From positions 24,384,272 to 24,448,271 of the forward strand of contig NC_026659.2 in the NCBI RefSeq assembly GCF_000004075.3: 64,000 nt of DNA, given 5' to 3'. Source of the DNA: Cucumis sativus. Lineage: Eukaryota; Streptophyta; Magnoliopsida; Cucurbitales; Cucurbitaceae. This document shows positions 33,506 through 43,641 of this stretch, one piece after another (position 1 is the first letter of the stretch; each line of letters starts with the position of its first letter). Position numbers and translations under genes: made by a program. The notes beneath the pieces were generated by a model. The model was not told the DNA's origin. It saw nothing but the letters and a program-made list of their open reading frames with translations, and searched no databases.

Positions 33506-35541
33506 ACTACTTGTCGATTGATTCAACGTCAACGTAAGGGTCAAGTCAATATTTTCGTTATACTATGAAAAAATCGATACTATGCAAGAATAAAAGAACG
33601 AAATGTTTCTAACATCAAAATGCATGATAAAAATAATAATTACCGTATTTAGAATCGTGAATAAAAGTGTTACATATTTATTTATTCTTTTTAAGCGTAG
33701 TTTTTTCGTTATTTTTTTTCCTCAATTATAACATTGACATTTTAAACCTTGCTTAAATTAAAATTCGTATATAATTCATCATCTAAAAAATAATGCGAAG
33801 ATAATCTTGATCTCAATAAACAAAAAAGTATTAATCACCATAGATCGATCTCATGACAAATAAAATGTTTTGATAATCTCAATCACAATAAATAAGTTGA
33901 TGCATGAATGACTTACTCGACTCGTGGTTATTTGGATATACTCAAAATATATATAAATATACATATAGAAAACAGTGATTATTAAAGTTGGTAGAGTTAG
34001 ATATATATATATATAGAAAAATGAAAGATATTAATCTATGAAAATGAAAACTGTGGACTTAACAAAGAGAGGTTTGTATTAGGGAAGTTGAAGATCATTA
34101 CAACTGGCTAATTATTAATTAAGTTTATACATATATAAATAATCATAATTTGTGTTTAAAATTAATTAATTAAGGATCATATAGAAGTTTTAGTAACTGC
34201 AAAAGTGAATCATTATAAAAGTTTGGTTAAATAATCAAATTGACCAAAAAGATCAGTTATAGAATCAAAAAGGGGTAGAAAAATTTAATGGAAAGCCAGC
34301 AAGTAATTGTGATTATGATCACAATTATTATGAATATATTTTGTTATTTTAATGCTTAAGACTTGTCTAGCTATTTTTAAAAGTTCAAATTTTTTCAAAT
34401 TTTTGTGCATGGGAAGGTTTAATTATGATATCTTTCATTAGGGTCTCTCTCTTTATATATATTTAATTAGAACTCAAGAAATTAAAAAAAAATCATTTAT
34501 ATATGAAACATGGTATATATATATTAATTATGATTTTTAGAGCACATAAAAAATAATGTTATTACTTTAAAGTATTTTATAAACTAATTAATAATAATAT
34601 ACATAAAACAATCGTATGCAAAATAAAATATTCAATTTTTAATATTAGGAAAAATATCGACATAATCAATTTAAACCCTAAACTTTTATAAGTATTTTAA
34701 TTTAGGTTGAGCTTCACACAATTGTATTAATTGATTAAACTCTTCATTATGTTTTATTTGGATACAAGTTATGAAGTATTTAGGTAAATTCGAAGTTTAA
34801 TTTGATGGATTTGTAAGAGTTCTAAATTTAAATTGATACGACGTAACTATTAGTTTGAAGTTTAAATTGATAAAATTTTCAAAGTTTATCGATTAAATTA
34901 ATATAATTATTAGTTTAAACTCCGATTAAGTGATATGGTGTGTTTTTGACGTGTGTAAGGAAATTAAATTGAATGCCTCTCCATAACTAATAATTAACAA
35001 AATGTGAACATAATTAAACACAAAATATTCAAACTAAAAAAAAAGAAAATGAAAATCTCCCACATGATCGTTTTTAATTAGGAAAGTTTAATCAATGAGA
35101 TGAGATGTTGTTTTATCTCATGCCTTTTTCAGATCAAACTCATCAATCTTTTTCTTTAGTGGCAGATTCTATGTGTTGATCTCACTTTTAAATTATCATT
35201 TAAAAAAAAAAAAAAAAGAGTTCGAATTTTTAAAATAATAATTCATCTCAGCTCCATGCCTTTTGGAAGAACAAAAAATAAATAATAAATAGTAAATAAT
35301 AATAGCAATAATTTAAAAAACATATCTTCTTTTATAATATTATTTGCATGGTAATAACTTCTACTCGAGATTTATTTCCTTAATTGCAAATCTCATTGCA
35401 TTAATTTCAACCAGAAATATAAAACCCAATTCCTCTCTTTCAATTTTCTTTCACACTTTTGAGAGAACAAAGAAGAAGAATCAGAAGAAGTCCCAAAAGT
35501 AAAAAAAAGATTGATTTGAAGGTTTTTATTTTTGGTTGGGT
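33506..35541 (+). promoter_or_regulatory. AT-rich upstream region of the zinc-finger gene
   Basis: No gene recognised. It is very AT-rich with (AT)n runs at 33996-34012 and 34516-34524. The last ~100 bases have the purine-rich AGAACAAAGAAGAAGAATCA character of a plant leader. Specific promoter elements could not be assigned. Confidence 0.35.
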
Positions 35542-36477
35542 ATGGCTGAAACTGGAAAAAATAAACAAACTTCCCCTTCTGAAGCTTCAAGTATCTCGGC
35601 TACATCGGACGGCGGTGGCAGCGACAGACCATTGTCGACGATGAAGATGGAGATGGTTGTTGCCGAAGAAATCAGCAGTGAGGATCGACAGTCGCAGGAG
35701 TCGAACTCACGGCTGTTGTTGGATCTCAAGCTATCTAACAATGAGAATTCTGGTAATAATGGCGCGGCGGAGACGGTGACACCGGTACCGGCAATGACAG
35801 CGGGGAATAATTCATCTTCTTCTCAAGGTTATACAACAAATGAATTATCTTCAAATTCAAAAGGTAGGGTTTTTTCATGCAACTTTTGCAAGAGGGAATT
35901 TTCCACCTCTCAAGCTCTAGGAGGCCACCAAAATGCACATAAGCAAGAAAGAGCCATGGCCAAGCGCCGCCAAGGAATGGAACTCGGTAGCGGTGCCAAT
36001 GTCGTTGCTGGGCCATCGTACTTGGCGTCGTACTACAGTCCATATTCCTCCCTCTCGCCTCATCCACTCTACGGATCGTCGCTTGGGAAATCGCTTGGTA
36101 TACGAGTGGATTCAATGATTCACAAACCGTCTTCGTATCGGTGGCTGGGGTCTCCTACGCTACAGTTTCACGCTGGAGTCGACGGTGGTTGGGCTTCTCG
36201 GCCGGTGATGGTGAATAGTAGTAGCAGTAATAATAATAATAACAATAACAATTCAAAGTTATTGGCATTTGAAAGACTAAAGATGGAGGGAATTCAAGCT
36301 CACAACGGTGGGTTTCGATTGTCAACTGCTATAAATGCAAATGAATCAACGAGAAGATTTGAAGAAGATGGGACGACTTCGATACCGAGTCTGAATCGTT
36401 CCGAGCCACCGGTGTTGAAGATGGATCATCATGTGGAAACAGAAAGCCATGAACTTGATTTAACACTAAGGCTTTAA
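35542..36477 (+). CDS. Single C2H2 (QALGGH) zinc-finger protein with EAR motif
   Basis: Intron-less, 311 aa, plant-specific C2H2 family. One zinc finger at about residues 109-131 has Cys pair CNFC, the invariant QALGGH and the second His in HQNAH, followed by a basic stretch (KQERAMAKRRQ). The C-terminus ends LDLTLRL, an EAR-type repression motif; a second leucine-rich stretch, LLLDLKLS, precedes the finger. The layout, with LGIRVDSMIHK after the finger, resembles the Arabidopsis ZFP1/3/4/7 group, several of which act as repressors in ABA and light responses. The exact orthologue is not clear, so no symbol is given. An Asn tract (encoded by AAT/AAC repeats near 36228-36250) is probably length-variable. 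The open frame has no ATG upstream of 35542. Confidence 0.88.
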   Translation: MAETGKNKQTSPSEASSISATSDGGGSDRPLSTMKMEMVVAEEISSEDRQSQESNSRLLLDLKLSNNENSGNNGAAETVTPVPAMTAGNNSSSSQGYTTNELSSNSKGRVFSCNFCKREFSTSQALGGHQNAHKQERAMAKRRQGMELGSGANVVAGPSYLASYYSPYSSLSPHPLYGSSLGKSLGIRVDSMIHKPSSYRWLGSPTLQFHAGVDGGWASRPVMVNSSSSNNNNNNNNSKLLAFERLKMEGIQAHNGGFRLSTAINANESTRRFEEDGTTSIPSLNRSEPPVLKMDHHVETESHELDLTLRL

Positions 36478-37334
36478 TTTAGGGTTTGATCTTCATCTTC
36501 TTTGTGTTTAAGAAATTGACACAGAATGTTGTGTTGGTTTTTTGTTTCCCTTTGCAAAAGAAAAATTGATTTAATGTCATTGTAATTTCCTTTTTTACAT
36601 GATTTATATAAATAAAAGTTATCAACTACACGTTCAATAAATAATATGATGTAACCAAAAAGGTATGTTATAGCCAAATTCATAATCAAACAGGTAAATT
36701 CATCTCTAACCTTCAAATATATAATCTCTAAAAATAATCAAATCAGCTTATATCTCTAACTTGAATTAATTAATTTTAAAATAGGAATTAACGTAGTTCT
36801 ATGTTAATGAATCTCTTTTTTTTTTCTTTACTAAAAACCAAGCCATAAGATGAGATTGAACTTCCGACTTCGATTTCAAAGGATGGAACGATACGATTGG
36901 TAACCGTTTATCTATACCTATAAAATTTTGAAATATAGGAAAATTTAAAAGATAAGTAGATTGTTTGTGTATACTGCATGAAACCAAGAAGAGAAGTAAT
37001 TAGGGTTCAAGATTTTCAAAATTCAAATGTGATTCATAAATAAATAATACTTTGACATTTTTCTCGTTTGAATTAAGAAAAAAAAATCAATAAACTAATT
37101 TTTTAAAAAATGGTTAAAAATGTTTAAAAAACAAATTTCGTTCAAACCAAATATAATAATGATGATGATAATAATAATAATAATAACTATTATATATATT
37201 CTAAAATCTTCGAAATTTTGTAGAAATTATTTTTTTTATAGGAATTTCCTTATAATTGAAATGAAAAAAATATAATAATAACAACATTATGTATAGGAAT
37301 TTCTCTCTAGTAAAAATAACTATTTCGCGTCCAA
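36478..37334. other. 3' flank of the zinc-finger gene
   Basis: The first ~140 bases are the probable 3'UTR. The rest is AT-rich with an (ATA)n run near 37150-37190. No other gene seen. Confidence 0.4.
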
Positions 37335-37870
37335 CATAACGTAAAGGTGTAAGAATAACCGAACTACCCAACCTATATCATAGAAAATTTGGGTTGAGTT
37401 GAGTTTTTTTTTTTTAAGTTGGGTGGGTCTCAGGTTGAGGTTTGAAAATTTCGGTTCAACCAAATTCAATCCAAATTAACGATACTATATATGTATTTAT
37501 ATTAAGTTTATAATATGATGTTTGGAATGTTTTTTTTTATTGTTATTATTATAGAAGTTTAAATAATATTTGACTCTCCATAACTAATACTATATATTTT
37601 AAAACATTTTGTTAAGTATTATTATATTAATGTTGTATTTTAGGGATGTTTTTGGATGGATGGATTTATCCATATTATGTCTTTTGAAATTTAACAATTA
37701 TTAGAAATGAAAAAAAAATTATAAACCCGATAATCCAACCCAACCTATTATTTTAGGATTGGATTCGAGAATGCTTATTCGATCATTCGAATCAATCTAA
37801 CCAACCCAAAAATTCATATGCATTATCTCACGTTAAATAAATCGAATCTCATACCATTAATATATATATA
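37335..37870. repeat. Dispersed GGTTGGGTT-type repeat
   Basis: It contains GGGTTGAGTTGAG, AAGTTGGGTGGGTCTCAGG, then AT-rich filler and ATAATCCAACCCAACCTATT. This is the same word pattern as 1885-2450. Probably a non-autonomous DNA transposon. Confidence 0.5.
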
Positions 37871-38089
37871 TTTATTTATTTATATTATCTCACATTAAAG
37901 GTTATAAACTAAATAGAATAATAAATACACAAAATCAAAATTGAAATTAACTAAACCTATTTTCATTACAAATTTCTTTCGTTTTTTATAATATTAATCA
38001 TAACATGGATAGTGTTGTAATTACGACTAGAGATTTTATAATGAATAATCTTTTTGACATAAAATATTAAGTATATAGTAATTTTTTAA

Positions 38090-38930
38090 ACAATTTGTAA
38101 ATATAGCAAGTTTTGTATTCTTTTTTAAACTATTTCAAAATTACTCTTGTTTTAAAAGAAATCTCCACAATTTTCTCTCATTCTACACGATTTTCTCCAT
38201 TTTTTATCTTCACCGTCGTTTTCTCCATTCTCCATATTCACCGTCTTTTTCTCCCTTCTCCATCTTTACCATTGTTTCTTTAGATGTGATTCTTCCCTAA
38301 AATTTTACTTCATCCAATTTTTACAATTTGATTTAATTTCATCACTTGATTTTGTTCAATTCAATTGATTTTACCAATATTTTTATATTTTAAAGTGTGT
38401 TTAATTTCACTTGTATTGTACATTAGTTTGTATCGTATTTCATTATTTTAAGATAATTTTTTTTTTCATAAATCAATTGAAATGAACAAAATCATGTGAT
38501 GAAATTAAATCAAATTGTAAAAATTGGATGAAGTAAAATTTTAGGGAAGAATCACATCTAAAAGATATCAAAGTGAGATGAAAGAAAATCGCGAAAAGAA
38601 GAAATGATCTTAAAATATGAGAAATCACAAAGAAGATGGAGAAGAAACCATGATGAAAAAGGAGAATGAAGAAAAATAGGATGAAAATGGAGAATGGAGA
38701 AAATGGTAAAGATAAAAAATGGAGAAAATCGTGGAAAATGAGAGAAAATCGTGGAAAAAATTGTGGAAAAAAAGAAAATCTTTTAAAAAAATTGGAATAT
38801 GAAGAAAAATAAGTAAAGTGTATTTGGAGATATTTTCATCTTTTACCTTAAAATTTACCATACTTTCAATTTTGGTAAAGATTTACTATATCTTTAATTA
38901 ATTTGTTAGTAATTTGCTATATTCCAGTGT
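38090..38930. repeat. Long inverted repeat (foldback element)
   Basis: The innermost arms 38282-38371 and 38470-38559 are reverse complements over about 90 bp with about two mismatches, around a loop of roughly 98 nt. Further out, 38171-38208 pairs with 38711-38748 (about two mismatches in 38), and the ends ATATAGCAAG (38101) and AATTTGCTATAT (38911-38922) are also inverted. Between inner and outer arms the right side is longer, with Met/Glu/Lys-like GA-rich sequence. No transposase seen. It looks like a MULE- or MITE-type foldback element and could yield a long hairpin transcript. Confidence 0.85.
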
Positions 38931-39599
38931 TACGTTTAGGCACATAGCCCAAAAGATCAACTGGGCCACATCAGCTCCTTTGCTTGTTCCCTCCCATTTC
39001 CCGCTACTGCGACCAGTCCATCTTCAACTCTCTGCTCGTAAATCAATGCCGTTTTCTCAGCTAAAATTTTGGTAAAAGGTCTTCTTCCTACTAAACTCTT
39101 ATCAATTCTTACCTTTCTCTCTTGCTTGCTTGCTTCTAAATGTTCTGGCCCACCTCTCGAGTCCATTTCTTTTCACTATTTACTTCACTCACCTCTTTCT
39201 TTGTTATTGTTTATATCGAATATATATATGTATACTTGTATATATGTGTGTGTTGCACGTATACTTTTGCCACTCGTCTGTTCTAGACCTGAATGTGTTC
39301 ATGTGATGACCGTAATGAAGGGAAGAACGTTTGAGATGGACTCTTCTTCTATAGAGTTTGAATTGTTAAGTGGGTTATTGAGATAAGAGAGTGTCAGTGA
39401 AAAAGGGTAATTTGTAGCTTTATATTTTTGTTTGTGGAAGTGAATTTCTGGGGATGTTTCTTTGGAGGCTTGTAAGCGTTCTCTTTTTCGTGATGTGTTG
39501 GTGAAAATTGAGCTGCTGAGTTTTGCGTTCTAAATGTTTGTTGAAATGCCTGAGTGGTGCAAATAATGTTCTCTCTTTATTTGGGTAGATAGGATCGTA
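38931..39599 (+). promoter_or_regulatory. Upstream region of the second PPR gene
   Basis: This region is less AT-rich than the flanks from about 38950. It has a CT-rich stretch and a TATATATATGTATAC segment near 39222-39240. Short open frames here have no recognisable domain and are taken as leader or promoter sequence. Confidence 0.35.
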
Positions 39600-41918
39600 A
39601 TGAAACTCACGACAATTTATTGCTCATTTCATGGCATACGGAATTTGGTTTCATGCCCAAGTAAGCATGCTTTTGGTTTCCAATTTAGATGCTGGAGGTC
39701 GGCCGCAGAAGGTGATATTGTGCATTTTAGGACAGAAGATATTGATAATGACTATTTATTAGAATCTCGCACGATTTCCTCGCGCGGGCACCTTAGGCGG
39801 GCTCTTTCTCTGTTCTACTCCTCGAAACAACCTCATTCCCACCAGACCTATGCGTATCTCTTTCATGTTTGTGCACGCCTCCGCTGCCTCCAAGAAGGTG
39901 TGGGACTGCACCGTTACATGTTGTCTCAAAATCCCATGGTCTCATTTGATCTCTTTGTTACCAATCATCTTATCAACATGTATTGTAAATGTGGTCACTT
40001 AGACTATGCCAACCAATTATTTAATGAGATGCCTAGGAGAAACTATGTTTCTTGGACTGTGCTTATAACCGGATTTTCTCAGTATGGTCATGTGGATGAG
40101 TGCTTCCTTATATTTTCAAGAATGTTGGTAGATCACAGGCCCAATGAGTTTACGGTTTCAAGTTTGCTTACCTCATTTGGTGAGCACGACGGTGAACGTG
40201 GGCGGCAGATACATGGGTTTGCCTTGAAAATCTCTTTAGATGCCTTTGTTTATGTTGCAAATGCTCTTATTACCATGTATAGCAAGATTTGCTCTGAAGA
40301 TGGTGCTTTTAAGGATAGTAAAGATGATGATGCGTGGACTATGTTCAAGAGCATGGAAAATCCCAGCCTTATAACGTGGAACTCGATGATTGCAGGGTTT
40401 TGTTTTCGAAAACTTGGACATCAGGCTATCTATTTATTTATGCAAATGAACCGTCATGGAATTGGGTTTGATCGTGCAACACTTGTAAGCACTTTGTCTT
40501 CCACAAGTTTCTGCAACAGGGATGAATTTGGGCGGAGATTGAGCTTTTGTCATCAGATACACTGTCAAGCATTAAAAACTGCTTTCATTTCCGAAGTTGA
40601 AATAATTACTGCATTAGTGAAAACTTATGCAGAACTTGGAGGGGATATTGCGGATAGTTATAGGCTTTTTGTTGAAGCTGGATATAATCGGGATATAGTT
40701 TTATGGACCAGCATTATGGCAGCTTTTATAGACCATGACCCTGGGAAAACCCTTTCCCTATTTTGTCAGTTCAGACAAGAAGGTTTAACTCCAGATGGAC
40801 ACACCTTTTCAATTGTATTGAAGGCTTGTGCTGGATTTCTAACCGAGAAACACGCCTCAACATATCATTCACTGCTAATTAAATCTATGTCTGAGGATCA
40901 CACTGTCCTTAATAATGCTTTGATTCATGCTTATGGGAGATGTGGTTCAATTTCTTCCTCTAAGAAAGTGTTCAATCAAATGAAACATCATGATTTGGTT
41001 TCTTGGAACACAATGATGAAGGCCTACGCTCTCCATGGTCAAGCTGAAATTGCATTGCAGCTTTTTACAAAGATGAATGTGCCACCTGATGCTACTACAT
41101 TTGTCTCTCTTCTTTCAGCATGTAGCCATGCTGGGCTGGTGGAAGAAGGGACCAGCCTTTTCAATTCAATTACAAATTATGGTATTGTTTGTCGACTAGA
41201 TCACTATGCTTGCATGGTTGACATTTTGGGGAGATCTGGTCAAGTTCAAGAGGCTCATGATTTTATAAGTAACATGCCTATAGAACCTGATTTTGTTGTT
41301 TGGAGTTCTTTCCTGGGATCATGTAGGAAGTATGGTGCAACAGGATTGGCCAAATTAGCATCTTATAAATTGAAGGAGTTAGATCCTAGCAACTCCTTAG
41401 CTTATGTGCAAATGTCAAATCTATATTGCTTCAATGGCAGTTTTTATGAAGCAGACTTAATTAGGATGGAAATGACAGGGTCTAGAGTGAAAAAGGAACC
41501 TGGATTGAGTCGGGTAGAAATTGAAAATCAAGTGCACGAGTTTGCATCTGGAGGACGCTGTCATCCACAGAGGGAGGTCATATGCAATGAGCTTGAAAAA
41601 CTCATTGGGAGGTTAAAGGAGATTGGTTATGTGCCTGAGACAAGCTTAGCATTGCATGACGTGGAACAAGAGCAAAAAGAGCAGCAACTATATCATCATA
41701 GCGAGAAGTTGGCTTTGGTTTTTTCTGTAATGAATGATTATAACTTGGGTCGTGTCAATAATCCTATAAGGATTATGAAAAACATCCGAATTTGTGTAGA
41801 TTGTCATAATTTCATGAAGTTAGCTTCAAGGCTACTTCAGAAGGAGATTGTCATTAGAGACTCTAATCGGTTTCATCATTTCATGGCCGGTTTATGCTCG
41901 TGCAATGACTACTGGTAA
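39600..41918 (+). CDS. DYW-type PPR protein, At1g71420-like
   Basis: Intron-less, 772 aa, PLS-class PPR protein predicted for plastids or mitochondria. The N-terminal ~40 residues lack acidic residues early on and fit a targeting peptide. Repeats run from about 85 to 600 (YVSWTVLITGFSQYG, LITWNSMIAGF, LVSWNTMMKAYALHGQ), then E/E+ and a DYW domain. The zinc-ligand motif is HHSEKLAL, followed by ICVDCHNFMKLASRLL, RDSNRFHHF and the C-terminal CSCNDYW (N in place of the common G). Colinear with Arabidopsis At1g71420 as remembered, for which I know no assigned editing site. Likely a C-to-U RNA-editing factor; site unknown. Start is the first ATG. Confidence 0.9.
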   Translation: MKLTTIYCSFHGIRNLVSCPSKHAFGFQFRCWRSAAEGDIVHFRTEDIDNDYLLESRTISSRGHLRRALSLFYSSKQPHSHQTYAYLFHVCARLRCLQEGVGLHRYMLSQNPMVSFDLFVTNHLINMYCKCGHLDYANQLFNEMPRRNYVSWTVLITGFSQYGHVDECFLIFSRMLVDHRPNEFTVSSLLTSFGEHDGERGRQIHGFALKISLDAFVYVANALITMYSKICSEDGAFKDSKDDDAWTMFKSMENPSLITWNSMIAGFCFRKLGHQAIYLFMQMNRHGIGFDRATLVSTLSSTSFCNRDEFGRRLSFCHQIHCQALKTAFISEVEIITALVKTYAELGGDIADSYRLFVEAGYNRDIVLWTSIMAAFIDHDPGKTLSLFCQFRQEGLTPDGHTFSIVLKACAGFLTEKHASTYHSLLIKSMSEDHTVLNNALIHAYGRCGSISSSKKVFNQMKHHDLVSWNTMMKAYALHGQAEIALQLFTKMNVPPDATTFVSLLSACSHAGLVEEGTSLFNSITNYGIVCRLDHYACMVDILGRSGQVQEAHDFISNMPIEPDFVVWSSFLGSCRKYGATGLAKLASYKLKELDPSNSLAYVQMSNLYCFNGSFYEADLIRMEMTGSRVKKEPGLSRVEIENQVHEFASGGRCHPQREVICNELEKLIGRLKEIGYVPETSLALHDVEQEQKEQQLYHHSEKLALVFSVMNDYNLGRVNNPIRIMKNIRICVDCHNFMKLASRLLQKEIVIRDSNRFHHFMAGLCSCNDYW

Positions 41919-43641
41919 TCAATCGGCATCAAACATTCAAGAACCTGAGTTTCCACTGCAATCATCCATAGTTTGTAACCTCCAATATGAACAGGATGAA
42001 GTTGTTTTCAGTAACATTGCCACTTATATCAATAATCTCAGTTCCTTATTGTTGAAGTATGGTACCATAGATTCTTAAGGACACGAAAGTTTTGATGCCA
42101 CATGAAGGTTGCAGTCATAGTACCAAATTGAACTGCAAATGATACTATAAGCAGGTGATACCGTAATGGTACCTGACTGTTTTTTATCTACAAGATGATA
42201 CTCCTTTTCAAGCTCAACCTTAGATGATTTACTCCTCCATGAAGGAGAGGCCGATGTTTTCTGACTCAATTATTGATCCTTGTTCAATATCAGAAAAAAG
42301 AAAAGCCATACCCTGCAGCTTGTTATCATTACCAAGAAAAAAGAAGAAATAAACTCTCTCTAAAAACAAAAAAAGAAAACCCAATACACAGGAACGACCA
42401 AATCCAGACTTCTGGAAGTTGCTTTTACCAACTGCAAACAAGAAGCGTCTCCATTATAGTGATTATAAATGATGGAACTTCCAATTATTGTGCAACTTCT
42501 AATTCGTTTGGATTTCTTAATCATTACTAACTAGATTTCATCAGACCTTTGGTTTTTGTCCTTCAGCAGACTACCTCAAGTTTAGTTTCAAATGTTTCTC
42601 AAATTCATAATATTTATGTAATTCCTTGTATATTTCTTGTTATTGGCATTATTACTTTTTCCTGCGGGAAAATACAAATATATATATATTTGAAGAATAA
42701 AATACTAGCAAAGAAGGAAGACAAGGTACTCCCAAACATATCAATCAATGAAAGCTTGTGCAAGCATTGCCCCTGTGGGTCTTCGTCGGCATGAAAATTT
42801 TTCAACACTCTTAACTAAGAAACATGATTTCGTGGTGAGAAATGTGTAAAATATGCAAAACCTTGAACCTCAACTTTCTCTTTAAAGATTCAGCCGTTTT
42901 GATCAATCCGAATTCTCACTATTGCTGAATTGCATTGTAATAGTGTCTTCTAAGCACATGACCCTATTCTTCTGTCGTGAAAAACGAGCTTCATGAATCT
43001 GTGGAAATATTGTAGAGAATGCGGAAAGAAGTCAAAAACAACAAACAAAATCCTCCTTCCTGCACTTGAAAGGAGGCAATAAAAATTTAGAACAACTTTT
43101 AATTGTTTAGATGTTTGTAAATTTGACCTATATTTACTCACATTCGTTTTCACATGGCTGTTTGAATTTTTTACTTTATTTTCATTGTTTATTGTCTGAT
43201 CACTTTCTTTCTTAAACGGAAGTTTTCTTTAACTACTTTTAAAAGTATGTAGGAGCTTGGTACTATTCTAATCCTCTTGTGCTACTTCACATTATTCTCA
43301 TGCTAGAATGTTTTGTTACATTTCACATGCCTAAATGCTTTGCCTGTTTCCATATGAGCGTCTGTAGTTCAATCCTTAATTGAGCTCAAACGGTATGCAG
43401 CTTATACACGTATAATAGTTATATCAACTTTCAACTTACGAATAACTTAATTTCTGTTAATATTTCGTTTATCTTATAGTTCAATACTTTTCTTTTCCAC
43501 TATGATAGATAGTTATTCCCTGAAATCCTCGATTGCTAACGTGACATCCGTCATCCATCATCAATCATCATCAATTTATCTGATTGGCTGGGATAGAACA
43601 CTGCTTATAAACTAACGACCAGAAGACTATATTTGAAGTAC
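41919..43641. other. Spacer between the PPR and aldolase genes
   Basis: The first few hundred bases are the likely 3'UTR of the PPR gene. The last part (about 43500-43641) includes a GATTGGCTGG word (reverse CCAAT) and should contain the aldolase promoter. No other gene recognised. Confidence 0.35.

Noticed and set aside
39069-39386. 105-codon open frame before the second PPR gene
   Set aside because: Leader or promoter sequence; hydrophobic chance frame with no domain.
42887-43150. Minus-strand 67-codon open frame near 42950-43153
   Set aside because: No domain and no splice context; consistent with chance in spacer.
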